Positions 38,037 to 47,186 are shown, counted from the first letter of the stretch. The stretch: 64,000 nucleotides of DNA from Occallatibacter gabretensis (GCF_001449115.1 NZ_LAIJ01000009.1:1246114-1310113); one strand, 5' to 3'. The notes: generated from the sequence alone by a model not told the origin. Made by a program: numbers and translations.

Positions 38037-38061
38037 TAACTGTGTATAGTGTACACAGTTA
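38037..38061. promoter_or_regulatory. 25-bp palindromic TetR operator
   Basis: TAACTGTGTA and its perfect complement TACACAGTTA enclose five central bases, with one mismatch inside. The site ends at the ribosome-binding site AGGAG of the hydrolase gene, so binding would block its transcription. It shares its core with the palindrome at 33820-33850. Confidence 0.85.
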
Positions 38062-38072
38062 GGAGAACATAA

Positions 38073-39146
38073 ATGCTCTGGATGATTTGCGCGGTCATCG
38101 CGGTTGCCGTCGTGGGCATCCCCACCGCTCTACTGATTCAAAGGAAAGTACGGCAGGGGAAAGCCGCTGCGCGGTTGAGGATTGAGAGTGCTTGCGGCAT
38201 TTCTGAAGAGCGCTTCGTAAAAATTGGCGGAGTTGAGCAGTGGATCGGAATCAGGGGAGAGGATGAGGCCAACCCCGTACTTCTCATCGTCCACGGTGGG
38301 CCAGGCAGTAGCTGCTCCATGTTCACTCCGCACATACGTTCCTGGGAGAACCACTTCACCGTTGTTCAGTGGGACCAGCGAGGGAGTGGACGGACGTTCC
38401 GCCGATTGGGGCGGCGCGGCAGCGGAGAAATCAGCATGGAGCAGCTCACCCGCGATGGGATCGAAGTCGCAGAGTATCTGCGCTCGCGCTTGCGCAAGGA
38501 CCAGATCTTCCTGCTTGCGAATTCGTTTGGATCCACGTTTGGAATTCAGATCGTACGCCGACGTCCGGATTTGTTCTTCGCCTACATTGGCGCCGACCAG
38601 AACGTCGGTATGGCGCGAGGGCGGGATGAAAACCGCACTGAAGTGATGGAACGGCTCAAAACCGTAGGCCTCGATAAGGGGGTGAAGGCGCTCGAACGAA
38701 TCGGTACCGATCCGACGCACTGGACTCCCGACGACTTCACCGCAGTTGCACGCTGGACGATGAAGTCCGATCCGCAGGGATATCGCCGCACGATAAAGCT
38801 TCTGAAAGATGCGATTTGGTTCGCACCTGGGTGGAGACTGAAGGACATTCGCGCATTTGTTTCTGGAATGAGCTTCTCCCTCGAACAGCTCTTGCCTGAG
38901 GCATCCCAATATGATGCCTGGCAACAAGGCACGCGGTTCGAGATTCCTTTCTTCATTTACCAGGGAGAAAACGACGTCCTGCTGACGCCGAGATTAGCGC
39001 GTACCTACTTCAATGACGTCGTCGCGCCCATCAAGCGGATGGTGCTAATTTCCGATGCCGGCCATTTCGCAGCGTTCCTGCAGCCAACGCAATTCCTGGA
39101 CGATTTGCTAACTCACGTTCGTCCGTTGGCATCGTTTCCGGCTTAG
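38073..39146 (+). CDS. Membrane-anchored alpha/beta hydrolase (proline iminopeptidase-like)
   Basis: 357 residues. One N-terminal helix (MLWMICAVIAVAVVGIPTAL) anchors an alpha/beta hydrolase domain with VHGGPGSS (oxyanion), WDQRGSG, the nucleophile region LLANSFGS, in which the first glycine of GxSxG is alanine, and the histidine of DAGHFAAF. The HGGPG motif is typical of prolyl iminopeptidase-like enzymes. It is divergent from and probably repressed by the TetR gene. Confidence 0.88.
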   Translation: MLWMICAVIAVAVVGIPTALLIQRKVRQGKAAARLRIESACGISEERFVKIGGVEQWIGIRGEDEANPVLLIVHGGPGSSCSMFTPHIRSWENHFTVVQWDQRGSGRTFRRLGRRGSGEISMEQLTRDGIEVAEYLRSRLRKDQIFLLANSFGSTFGIQIVRRRPDLFFAYIGADQNVGMARGRDENRTEVMERLKTVGLDKGVKALERIGTDPTHWTPDDFTAVARWTMKSDPQGYRRTIKLLKDAIWFAPGWRLKDIRAFVSGMSFSLEQLLPEASQYDAWQQGTRFEIPFFIYQGENDVLLTPRLARTYFNDVVAPIKRMVLISDAGHFAAFLQPTQFLDDLLTHVRPLASFPA

Positions 39147-39253
39147 CTGTACTTTTGTTCCCGGCTATCTCATAACCCACAGGGGGCTGGTTCCACTGAC
39201 AGAGGGATCGACGGAATACCGCATAAATCAACCATCAACTTCGGAGAGTAATC

Positions 39254-40108
39254 ATGAAACGGACTTCGCTGTTGCATCTATCGCTTTTCAGTTTGGCTAT
39301 GACCTATCCCGCGATGGCTTTGGGTCATTCGCAGAGCAGCGCTTCCACGGCGCCGGTGTCTGCAAGCACTCAGGCATCTGCCAGTACGGAGTCCACTGCG
39401 GAAGACTACCTTGGGTTGAAATTGAGCGTTGGGCAGAAGTTTGGAAACATCTTTTCCAAGACAGTCTCTTATCAGGGTGGCGGAATCGATGAGGACGCGG
39501 GCCATGTGGGAGGGAGCGAACTCTATCAGGTGGTCGATGCCTCTCCCGAGCATCCAATATTCCTGGGCAGTTACCGATATGACGGTCGGGGCGGCAATAG
39601 CGTCAAATCCGAAATCCGTAATACCGGCCAGACCGTGTGCTCCGTGAAGTCAGGAAAATGCACACAGTATCTGGACGACAGTGGAAGTATCTTCGACGCG
39701 TTTTTATGGGGCAAGCCGACGGGGAAGATCGCGCCGGGAATGACTTGGAAGGTAGAGATGGCCGTTCCCTGGGAGCTTGGCCCGCCGGGAATCGAGACTG
39801 TCACGGTGATTCGCGTCGATCCGATCAACCATGAAGTCATGCTGAAACGCGAGGGCAGCGGAGAAGGTTTCTTTGCAGGTGACAACAAGCAGATCACAGT
39901 GAAGAAGGGCGGCAAGGAGTATTCCGTGGGCGTCACTCCGGGGACGACGCACTGGGTCGGATATACCGTGTTTCGCGAGGGTCTGACCGTGAGCGACGAG
40001 TTGCTGGAGACTCGAACTCTGACCGTCAGTTCCAAGGATTTTGGGACGTCGACTATCAATGAGCGGCAGTTCACCCTGCTCAATCAGACACCGCCTGATC
40101 TTCTCTAG
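39254..40108 (+). CDS. Secreted protein of unknown function
   Basis: 284 residues with a signal peptide (cleavage near ALGHSQ, residue ~25), a Ser/Thr/Ala-rich linker and a beta-rich domain with two cysteines (TVCSVKSGKCTQY). GGAGAG precedes the ATG. It was not recognised. It follows the TetR-controlled hydrolase by 107 bp and may be transcribed with it. Confidence 0.65.
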   Translation: MKRTSLLHLSLFSLAMTYPAMALGHSQSSASTAPVSASTQASASTESTAEDYLGLKLSVGQKFGNIFSKTVSYQGGGIDEDAGHVGGSELYQVVDASPEHPIFLGSYRYDGRGGNSVKSEIRNTGQTVCSVKSGKCTQYLDDSGSIFDAFLWGKPTGKIAPGMTWKVEMAVPWELGPPGIETVTVIRVDPINHEVMLKREGSGEGFFAGDNKQITVKKGGKEYSVGVTPGTTHWVGYTVFREGLTVSDELLETRTLTVSSKDFGTSTINERQFTLLNQTPPDLL

Positions 40109-40244
40109 CGGAGGTGCATTCCATTCCTCGACGCTGCGGAGCAACTATAATTTTCAGGAATTTGATCTGCAACTCCGGTCAGCCCATGCTTCCGAGGCTT
40201 CAAGTGAAATGGCTGGCTGATGAATTGCCTTCGCGTTATGTGTC

Positions 40245-41627
40245 TCATAGCGCGCGTCCCTTCATCGGAATTGCCACAGCGTCTCCGCCGTCCAAGCTCT
40301 CAACCCGCGTTGCTTTTCGCTCTGCAATATGGAGGAACTCACCCCAGAGCGCCACTGCTGCACAGATAAAGAACAACGCATACGCAAATTGTGCACGCGA
40401 TACGCCAGTATCGAATGGAAACCAGATGCCAGGTACACCGATTGCGCTAAGCTCCGGCGCGAACTGCCCCACACTGGCCAGCACAACAAGTACACACAGT
40501 AATGCTCTAGACCTGCATTTCGACCGGATCAGCAAGTACAACAGACAACAGGTGGACACGAGATAAAACAATCTCACGCTTGTGACGGCGATGTGCAACG
40601 TAGTGGAACTACGAAGCAACGGCATACTCCCGACAAGAGACGATCCAACGTACAGGATGGTCACGACAGTGAAAGCTCTCGCCCAGTAAACGTTCCTGAT
40701 GTTTAAAAGACGGGACCAACCGACTGTCCAGGCAGACAGCGACAGGGGATAAAGAAGTCCGAGGCTGACGATTTCGAACATCGGAACGCTTTCGAACTGG
40801 GTCCAGGCAAACACTGCTTGATTGAGCCTATAGGCGCCAGTTAGCAGAAAGGCTGCGCAGAGCCAGTTGTACCGAGTGGTATGTTCGATCCGCCCGAGAA
40901 GCCAGACCGAAAAACAAAAGAATGCGAAGCCGCAGGCCTCAATCACCTCGACTATATAGCCGCGAAGGGTCTCGATCCATTGCGAAGTGTAGACCCCCTT
41001 GATGCCACTGGCGGTACCTAGCGTCGGAGCAATACGCATACCGCCGCCCTGAGCATCTCCAAGATCCCACGGTGCCATCCACACCCGTACCGCGAGCACG
41101 ATGTCTTGCGCCTGTTCGCCGCCAGTCCTCCCCTGTGTAATGGGAAATAAATGCGGCTGAATGCTCACAACCTTCGGTGGAGTGCTGTGAAAGTCACCAT
41201 CTTGGCCCAGCAGAGAACCATTCCAGAACACCTGATAGGAGCTATCCGCCGCAGGCGGGCCTGCCAACACGAGGCTATCGCTCGTCGAACTAGCTACGCG
41301 GAGATGAAGGCGGTACCAACCATAACCGCTCTGCCCGGCATGACCACGCGCGCCCCAGCCCGGAACATACCCGCTCAAACCAACATCATCGTCATGAGCG
41401 CCGGGAGGAGGGGTTAGTTCCACCGTTTCCCATTCTGAGTCGTCGAACCGAGGATCAGCCCATGCAGGATTGTCACCAAGGCGAAACTTCCATGGGCCAA
41501 TCAATGGGACTGCCGCTTTGCCCAACGTGGTGGCCTCCCCCACTATGCCGGTCATCGCGTGAGCAGAGCCGCAGAGCAGGACCATTCCCAGGATGAAACC
41601 TCGGGTTGCAAATGAGAGAGAGTACAT
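40245..41627 (-). CDS. Membrane sensor-like protein with sugar-binding-like domain and no output domain
   Basis: 460 residues: a signal peptide, then a GH2-N/galactose-binding-like beta domain (residues ~40-190, GPWKFRLGDNPAWADPRFDD, YGWYRLHLRV), then about seven membrane helices of the 7TM-DISM type. In related acidobacterial sensors this region is followed by a kinase, SpoIIE or cyclase domain; here the protein stops 35 residues after the last helix. It may be truncated or work with a separate partner. AGGTGG precedes the start. Confidence 0.7.
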   Translation of the reverse strand: MYSLSFATRGFILGMVLLCGSAHAMTGIVGEATTLGKAAVPLIGPWKFRLGDNPAWADPRFDDSEWETVELTPPPGAHDDDVGLSGYVPGWGARGHAGQSGYGWYRLHLRVASSTSDSLVLAGPPAADSSYQVFWNGSLLGQDGDFHSTPPKVVSIQPHLFPITQGRTGGEQAQDIVLAVRVWMAPWDLGDAQGGGMRIAPTLGTASGIKGVYTSQWIETLRGYIVEVIEACGFAFFCFSVWLLGRIEHTTRYNWLCAAFLLTGAYRLNQAVFAWTQFESVPMFEIVSLGLLYPLSLSAWTVGWSRLLNIRNVYWARAFTVVTILYVGSSLVGSMPLLRSSTTLHIAVTSVRLFYLVSTCCLLYLLIRSKCRSRALLCVLVVLASVGQFAPELSAIGVPGIWFPFDTGVSRAQFAYALFFICAAVALWGEFLHIAERKATRVESLDGGDAVAIPMKGRAL

Positions 41628-41886
41628 TGTCCACCTAGATTACTGCTCAGAGACGGCTCGGTCGAAACGATTTGTGTAACTGAACTACTGGAGCCAGTGC
41701 TCGCCAGATCACTGCGCTACGCCTCTCTTCAGAACCCTTTCTGTGCCTGGGGCCGGGAGAACTCTCCATAAGCGCTAAGATAAGCGTTTCCGAATAGCTC
41801 GTGCTAATGGGAGAGGTCACATTGTGATGGAGAAGATCCATCAGTTCCATGCACCTGTCGTGCAGTCCACTTGCTAGACTTGGCTC

Positions 41887-42642
41887 ATGAGCGAAGTTCA
41901 AGATCACTACAGAAATTTCCTGGCAAGGCACTACACATGGATGTTTGGCACGCCATTTGCGGCGAAGGTGGCCGAGCAAAAGACGATCCTTGAGGATGCA
42001 CTCCAGCCGACGGCGGCCAGTCGTGATCTCGGATTAGCGATAGATTTGGGCAGTGGATCAGGATTCCAAACGTTTGCGCTTTCTGAGATAGGATATTCTC
42101 CGGTGCTTGCCGTAGATTCGAGCGAAGCTCTTCTCAAGGAGCTTCAGGCTCATCAGGGCAGTCGGCCCGTGCAAACAATTTGCGGCGATCTCTCGAAATT
42201 GAACGGGTTTGTCTCTCCAGCGACAGCCCAAGTAATCGTGTGCATGGGGGACACAATCACCCACCTCAGTAACGAAGGTGCCGTTGAAGAGCTTCTTCGT
42301 TCGGTCGCCGACACGCTCATCCCAGGCGGCACATTTGTTATCAGCTACCGCGATCTGAGTGTAGAGGTTACCGGCCTCGACCGCTTTATTCCCGTTTACG
42401 CTGACGAAGGCAAGGTCATGACCTGCTTTCTGGAGTTTGATCGGCCAGATACAGTGCTGGTTCATGACCTGCTTTACAACCGTGAGGGCCAGCAATGGCG
42501 ACTCGAAAAGAGCAACTACCGCAAGCTGCGCTTGCCTGTCGATTGGCTTGAGGATGCTATGGTGCGAGTGGGCTTTAAGGTCCATCGGGGACAAGCTGGG
42601 AGACTTCTTCGTCTCGTCGGGCATAAACCGCAAGCTAGGTAA
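41887..42642 (+). CDS. Class I SAM-dependent methyltransferase (passenger gene)
   Basis: 251 residues. Motif I is AIDLGSGSGFQTFAL and the following acidic strand is LAVDSSEALL; later motifs include VIVCMGDTITHL and LIPGGTFVISYRD. It matches general small-molecule class I methyltransferases; the substrate is unknown. It lies wholly inside the left half of the IS4-like unit between terminal-repeat copies, so it has been moved with the transposon ends. No clear ribosome-binding site precedes the ATG. Confidence 0.85.
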   Translation: MSEVQDHYRNFLARHYTWMFGTPFAAKVAEQKTILEDALQPTAASRDLGLAIDLGSGSGFQTFALSEIGYSPVLAVDSSEALLKELQAHQGSRPVQTICGDLSKLNGFVSPATAQVIVCMGDTITHLSNEGAVEELLRSVADTLIPGGTFVISYRDLSVEVTGLDRFIPVYADEGKVMTCFLEFDRPDTVLVHDLLYNREGQQWRLEKSNYRKLRLPVDWLEDAMVRVGFKVHRGQAGRLLRLVGHKPQAR

Positions 42643-42715
42643 GAGAACTCCTAGCAACAGTCGCCGCTTCACCGCAAGGAGCCTATCTTAGAGCTTATAG
42701 GGTCCGCCATAAGCT

Positions 42716-43068
42716 CTAAGACAAGGATTCGAGTTGTGGCCTTCGATTTCGGCTTGGTTCGCTCAGTGCTTCGGCGATTTCGTTCCAGCGTTGAATGACA
42801 GATGCGAGGGGCAACCGAGGGGTGATAGCCGCGAGCACTTGGTGGAGTGCGAACTCGAACTCACGCCACGGACTGGGCGTGGGACGGTTGCGGCAAGAGG
42901 TAAACCCAGGGGGAAATGGTCTTTCCATGCAACAGCAGTGTCCGCAACAGAGCGTCCACTGACGGGAAAACCACGCAACCGACGAACTGAGCCGCTACTC
43001 CTGCTCAACTGCCGCCAATCCGAAGGAAACAGTCCCAGCAGAATCTGCCAGTCATCGAGTTCTGTCAT
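42716..43068 (-). pseudogene. Remnant of an IS4-family transposase
   Basis: The N-terminal frame (TELDDWQILLGLFPSDWRQL), a shifted middle frame (VDALLRTLLLHGKT) and the C-terminal frame (PLASVIQRWNEIAEAL, then RNRRPQLESLS) are pieces of one IS4-type transposase of a kind common in Acidobacteria. The catalytic core has been deleted and frameshifts are present, so it cannot work. It lies in the right half of the transposable unit. Confidence 0.75.
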
Positions 43069-43161
43069 GCGAAAAGATTATTCAGAGTCCTGAAAAGAGT
43101 CGAATCCTTATCTTAGCGCTTATGGGAGAACTCTCCGGGCCACCTTGTGTTGCGAACCGAA

Positions 43162-44121
43162 CTACGGTTTGAGGAGCAACTTGCCTTGCGTCTTCCTGCT
43201 CTCGATGTCGCGGTGTGCCGTGGATGCTTGTTCCAGAGAGTATTCGGTTGCTTCACCGATCTTGAGCCATCCAGCCTGGATTGCATCGACAACCGCAGCG
43301 CTTCGCGCTTGCAACTCATTCGGATCTTCAATGAAAGCGAAGATCGAAGCTCCCGCCAACCTTTTCGCCTGGGGGATAAGCTTGAACGCCTCGATCGCGG
43401 GAGGAATGCCGGAGGCCGATCCGTAGGAGACGGCTGTACCGCGCGAGGCAAGTGCCTCCACCGTATCCTGCAAAGTAGTCTGGCCGACGGCATCAAACGC
43501 GACATCGACACCACGGTTGTCTGTGAGGCGCTTCACCTCTTGAAGGAACGGAGTAGCCGCGTAGTTGATGACGAAATCCGCTCCCAACTGCTTCACGGTT
43601 ACGGCCTTCTCATCCGTCGATACCGTCCCAATGACTCGCGCTCCGAGATGCTTCAACCACTGCACCAGAAGCTGGCCGACTCCGCCAGCGGCTGCATGGA
43701 CGAGAGCCGTATCGCCCGACAGGATCGTCCGATATTCCGCCAGCAGATACTGCGCAGTGATTGCCTGGAAAAGCAATCCCTCATTCAAAGTGAATGTCTC
43801 GGGGATTTTGATCGCTTGTGCCGCTGGCAGAACCAACTGTTCCGCATAGGAGCCAATTCCATTGACCCAGGCAATTCTATCTCCTACCTCGTAGCCTGTC
43901 ACTTTGCTTCCAAGAGCTGCAATGTGTCCAACACCTTCAAGACCAGGTGTGTATGGCAGAGGCAGCGGATAGATGCCCTTTCGTTGATACACGTCGACGT
44001 AGTTGATGCCTGCCGCTTCCACTTCGACCAGCAATTCACCCTCGGTACACCGTGGCGGAGGGGCATCTACAAGCTCCAACTGTTCAGGTCCGCCAATCTG
44101 ATTGATTTGTACTTTACGCAT
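43162..44121 (-). CDS. NADPH:quinone oxidoreductase (zinc-independent MDR family)
   Basis: 319 residues from the ATG at 44121, preceded by AAAGGAG; the longer open frame is not needed. GroES-like N-terminus (VEVEAAGINYVDVYQRKGIY) and a Rossmann fold with HAAAGGVGQLLVQW identify a quinone reductase/zeta-crystallin type enzyme. It is divergent from an HxlR regulator, a pairing known from the QorR-Qor2 redox system, so it is probably induced by quinone or electrophile stress. Confidence 0.92.
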   Translation of the reverse strand: MRKVQINQIGGPEQLELVDAPPPRCTEGELLVEVEAAGINYVDVYQRKGIYPLPLPYTPGLEGVGHIAALGSKVTGYEVGDRIAWVNGIGSYAEQLVLPAAQAIKIPETFTLNEGLLFQAITAQYLLAEYRTILSGDTALVHAAAGGVGQLLVQWLKHLGARVIGTVSTDEKAVTVKQLGADFVINYAATPFLQEVKRLTDNRGVDVAFDAVGQTTLQDTVEALASRGTAVSYGSASGIPPAIEAFKLIPQAKRLAGASIFAFIEDPNELQARSAAVVDAIQAGWLKIGEATEYSLEQASTAHRDIESRKTQGKLLLKP

Positions 44122-44222
44122 GACACTCTCCTTTGGTACACCTTCTATTAACAACGTAGGACTGTTGGTATGATTTGTGAAGAAGGCACTTTCTAGTGGT
44201 ATAGGTACCCAAAGGTGACTGG

Positions 44223-44669
44223 ATGAAAAAGCATAGACTGCCCCTCGATGTCTTCAGTCCCAACTGCCCCGCTCGTCAGGTGATCAATCGCGTCGCCGAC
44301 AAGTGGACGATCCTGGTCTTCATGGCCCTCAAGGACGGCAGCATGCGTTTTAACGAACTGCGTCGTCTTCTCCAAAATGTCTCGCAGAAGATGTTGACCC
44401 AAACCCTCCGTCATCTGGAGGAGGATGGTTTTATCACCCGCGAGGTAATTCCAACCGTCCCTGTCACGGTGAGCTATGAGCTGACACCACTGGGGGAAAG
44501 TCTGCTTGAGGTGGTCGATCAACTCCGCACGTGGGCTTACTCGCATATTCCTCAGATCGAGCGAGCAAGAGAGAGGAAAGCAAAGCGGCCTTCTGCGCTC
44601 TCGCCAATCATCGCGAATAGCAGAATGCGAGGACCGGCCGCTCGCGCGTCGGTTAGCGCTGTACTCTAG
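44223..44669 (+). CDS. HxlR-family regulator, divergent from quinone reductase
   Basis: 148 residues with the HxlR core: PARQVINRVADKWTILVFMA, FNELRRLLQNVSQKMLTQTL, RHLEEDGFITREV. A cysteine before the core (FSPNCPAR) is in the place used for redox sensing in QorR/YodB/HypR-type proteins. The 101-bp divergent spacer with the quinone reductase implies shared control. AAAGGTG precedes the ATG. Confidence 0.92.
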   Translation: MKKHRLPLDVFSPNCPARQVINRVADKWTILVFMALKDGSMRFNELRRLLQNVSQKMLTQTLRHLEEDGFITREVIPTVPVTVSYELTPLGESLLEVVDQLRTWAYSHIPQIERARERKAKRPSALSPIIANSRMRGPAARASVSAVL

Positions 44670-44737
44670 CGACTGACTACGGGGAAGGAAGTGAGTTCAC
44701 CGCGTGTCAGAAGGGAAAACATTGGTAGTTGCAACCG

Positions 44738-45625
44738 CTACGGTCGGTCCGCACCTCGATCGTCCAGTCTCCTAAACCACTCTGCGGTCTCTTCATTCGC
44801 GGGCAGCAGCGATTCGATGAGCAGCTCAGACATCGTGATGTCGGTCGGCGTTCCAAAGACCATTGTTGTACTGACCAGCGTAAGCAGACAACCTCTGACG
44901 CGAAGTTGTAACGGGATGAAAGCAGTATTCCTTTCTCCGAGCAAGACTTCAACCTGTTTCCTTCTCTTAGGCTTTGGGTCTATGCCATTGAAGCTGAGTA
45001 GTTCGTTCCTGAGCTCTTTCAAGTATGGATCGTCGTCTGAGTCGATCTTCTCTTGCAGCAGGTGAATTAAATGAGAACTCCATTCCTCCAGGTTTACGAT
45101 CTGCTTACGCAGGCCTAGAGGATGAAGGCTCAATCGAAGGACGTTTATGGGAGTCTGGAGCATTTCCTGGGGAACATCCACAAGTAAATGGCGAACTGCT
45201 CTATTGGATGACTTAATATTCCAGTGTTTATCCAATGCAATGCACGGATACGGCTCGAGTCCGCTGAGAACGAGTTGAACCGCCCGAACGGCGTGCTCAA
45301 GTTGAGGGTCGTCGAGTTGACGTTGCGGATGCTGGACGGCGAAGCCGGCGGCTGTCAAGAGAGAGTTCTGATTTCGCATGGAAAGCTTGAGGGGACCCGA
45401 CAACCTAAGCACCATTTCGCGACTGGGCTGCGCGCGGCCACCTTCGAGGAAACTCAGATGTTTCGAGGAGATGTCAGCATCCAAAGCCAGCTCGAGTTGA
45501 CTGAATCGACGTTTCTTTCTCCAGGCCCTTAAGAGGTTTCCAAAAGACTCGTCCTTGGAATCATTCATCATCTTTAAACCATAATCGTTCCGTGGCTTGA
45601 CTGCGATTACCGCTAGATCAGTCAA
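44738..45625 (-). CDS. XRE-family regulator with MmyB-type ligand domain
   Basis: 295 residues from a TTG at 45625 with AGGAGG 8 nt upstream; an inner ATG lies at 45571. The N-terminal HTH is RRFSQLELALDADISSKHLS, FLEGGRAQPSREMVL. The C-terminal domain (YPCIALDKHWNIKSSNRAVR) is the MmyB-like PAS fold (PF17765). It lies about 200 bp downstream of an alpha/beta hydrolase on the same strand and may regulate that gene. Confidence 0.9.
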   Translation of the reverse strand: MTDLAVIAVKPRNDYGLKMMNDSKDESFGNLLRAWRKKRRFSQLELALDADISSKHLSFLEGGRAQPSREMVLRLSGPLKLSMRNQNSLLTAAGFAVQHPQRQLDDPQLEHAVRAVQLVLSGLEPYPCIALDKHWNIKSSNRAVRHLLVDVPQEMLQTPINVLRLSLHPLGLRKQIVNLEEWSSHLIHLLQEKIDSDDDPYLKELRNELLSFNGIDPKPKRRKQVEVLLGERNTAFIPLQLRVRGCLLTLVSTTMVFGTPTDITMSELLIESLLPANEETAEWFRRLDDRGADRP

Positions 45626-45827
45626 ATTAAGCAGCCTCCTGACGGGCTATTGTGACTAGGCGTGGTGAGAGTGTCTCCAGCATTTCTGCCGTCGCCGAGT
45701 TCCTCTTGTTTCCTGAAGATGCGCATCGGTACACGTTCCTTCCGCATAGAATTTCCGTCGGTGCAGTGCTTGGAGCCGCTACGTCCTCTTACTCGAAGTC
45801 GTTCGCTACGATCGCTCAAACTTTCGA

Positions 45828-46652
45828 TCATGCGCAGAAGAACTCTTTGATCTGGCGATTTAAGCGGCGACGATGTGTGAATGGAAGCCCATGAGACGCT
45901 CCAGGATAAGTCGTCCAAACGCTGCCAGCGATCATCTCCTGGGTGCGTTGGCCGGTAGCCGCGATGGGCGCAAAGACGTCGCAGTCCCCATGTACGATAG
46001 AAGTCGGCATTGTGAAAGAGCCCATGTCTTTGCGGAAGTCCGTCTCGCTGCTCGCCCGAAAAAGTTCGATCATCGCCATCACGGGGTTCTGAAGGGCGAT
46101 GCCGATCAGCCAATCTGCCAACGGTTGCGTGACGTCGTCCTCAGCAGCCGTTGGATTGAAAAATCCTTCCATCGAAGCGCGAAATATCTGCGGCCGATCG
46201 CTCATCAGAGCTGCTCGAAACGGGTCGTAATAGAGCTCCCGCTCAAGACCCTCGGGATTGTCCGCACTCTTCAGAAAACAAGGCGTGATCGCTGAGATGA
46301 GCATCGCCTTCTCAACCCGTGCCGCACCAAAATTAGAAAGGTACCTTCCAAGGACTCCAGCTCCGAACGAGAACGTGACAGCGGAGAAAATCTCCAATTG
46401 CAGGTGAGAGATAAGGCAGTTCAAGTCCTCTGCCAGTGTGTCGAAGTCATAACCGCTGCTTGGCCAGTCGGACCGACTGAAACCTCGTTGGTCGTACACG
46501 ATACATTGGAAACCCTCTTCCACGAGCTGTGGGATCTGAAAGTTCCACATCTCAGAACCAATGTTCCCTCCGTGGATGAAGAGAAGAGGGCGTCCCTTAC
46601 CCCAGACTGTGTAAAACAAGCGTGTACCGTCAGAAGCGTTGCAGTAGGGCAT
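45828..46652 (-). CDS. Alpha/beta hydrolase
   Basis: 274 residues from the ATG at 46652 with AAGGAGAT upstream. LLFIHGGNIGSEMWNFQIPQ and YDQRGFSRSDWP are typical of alpha/beta hydrolases; the nucleophile elbow reads VTFSFGAG, lacking the first glycine of GxSxG. The acid and histidine are in VHGDCDVF and PGASHGLPF. It is encoded upstream of the XRE regulator; the substrate is unknown. Confidence 0.88.
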   Translation of the reverse strand: MPYCNASDGTRLFYTVWGKGRPLLFIHGGNIGSEMWNFQIPQLVEEGFQCIVYDQRGFSRSDWPSSGYDFDTLAEDLNCLISHLQLEIFSAVTFSFGAGVLGRYLSNFGAARVEKAMLISAITPCFLKSADNPEGLERELYYDPFRAALMSDRPQIFRASMEGFFNPTAAEDDVTQPLADWLIGIALQNPVMAMIELFRASSETDFRKDMGSFTMPTSIVHGDCDVFAPIAATGQRTQEMIAGSVWTTYPGASHGLPFTHRRRLNRQIKEFFCA

Positions 46653-46720
46653 GAATATCTCCTTGTGAAGTTGCGGTGCAGGACATTTGCACCCGATGTG
46701 TCTGTCTGAGTCGTAGTTTG

Positions 46721-46759
46721 TATTACCTCTGGAATGCAATCAATTACCTGAGAGGTAAT
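46721..46759. promoter_or_regulatory. ATTACCT/AGGTAAT operator-like sites before the hydrolase gene
   Basis: A perfect ATTACCT-GAG-AGGTAAT palindrome at 46743-46759 and a half-site ATTACCT at 46722-46728 lie upstream of the hydrolase start at 46652. A related GAGGTA/TACCTC palindrome lies at 47225-47242. These look like regulator-binding sites. Confidence 0.6.
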
Positions 46760-46775
46760 GGACTCGGATATTGCT

Positions 46776-46985
46776 GTCAATCCAGAATTGCAGGTTGCGG
46801 ACGGGTAGCAGGATACGAGCGGGTTTCGATCCTCCGTTGTATACCTCCTTGAAACAGCCTTGAAGCGCGGCTTCATGCTGGTCGGCGGGCAGCTTCGCCA
46901 GCAACAGCGCATGGCCTACGCCAATCTGATCGGCATAGAAGGCATCGACCGCTGCGGGGACAAGGTCTGCCAATTTCAGATCCGT
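46776..46985 (-). pseudogene. ParB remnant, middle segment
   Basis: The minus-strand frame reads DLKLADLVPAAVDAFYADQI, VGHALLLAKLPADQHEAALQ, ARILLPVRNLQFWIDSNI. This is the segment after the HTH of acidobacterial plasmid-type ParB proteins. Similarity starts and stops abruptly: upstream it meets a plus-strand fragment at about 46990, downstream it ends at about 46776. The N-terminal part of such a ParB is at 48850-49145, 1.9 kb away on the same strand. Confidence 0.7.
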
Positions 46986-47029
46986 AGTACCTCGCCGGTA
47001 GCCGCGGGCGAGACTTTGCAACATCGGCA

Positions 47030-47186
47030 GCGGCTCTCCCACGAACGAGTCGTGGCGACTCTCCGACTCCGGATTCGGACGTTGGAGGAAATCAATCGCG
47101 AGCAGAAAGAGCAACTCGAAGCCGCCTACGGCAGACTTGCGGTGGCACAGCCCGAAGCTGGGTCACTACACCAAACGTCAAAATAG
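47030..47186 (+). pseudogene. Fragment resembling a DUF6262 (Tn554 TnpC-like) C-terminus
   Basis: The end of a plus-strand frame reads LSHERVVATLRLRIRTLEEI, NREQKEQLEAAYGRL, a coiled-coil tail of the kind seen in DUF6262 proteins that accompany Tn554-type recombinases. Nothing of the recombinases is left. The resemblance is by eye and tentative, but the fragment sits at a junction where a mobile-element scar would be expected. Confidence 0.3.

Larger units (their letters stand above)
41766..43125. mobile_element. IS4-like transposable unit carrying a methyltransferase passenger gene
   Basis: The ends are a perfect 19-bp inverted repeat, CCATAAGCGCTAAGATAAG at 41766-41784 and its complement at 43107-43125. 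A 9-bp direct repeat GAGAACTCT flanks it at 41757-41765 and 43126-43134, as a target-site duplication. Inside, two degenerate copies of the same terminal repeat meet head to head at about 42683-42732 and divide the unit into a methyltransferase half and a transposase-remnant half. The size is 1360 bp. Confidence 0.85.

Noticed and set aside
43147..44151. A 334-codon plus-strand frame opposite the quinone reductase
   Set aside because: The minus strand encodes a complete, conserved quinone reductase; the opposite frame is a shadow.
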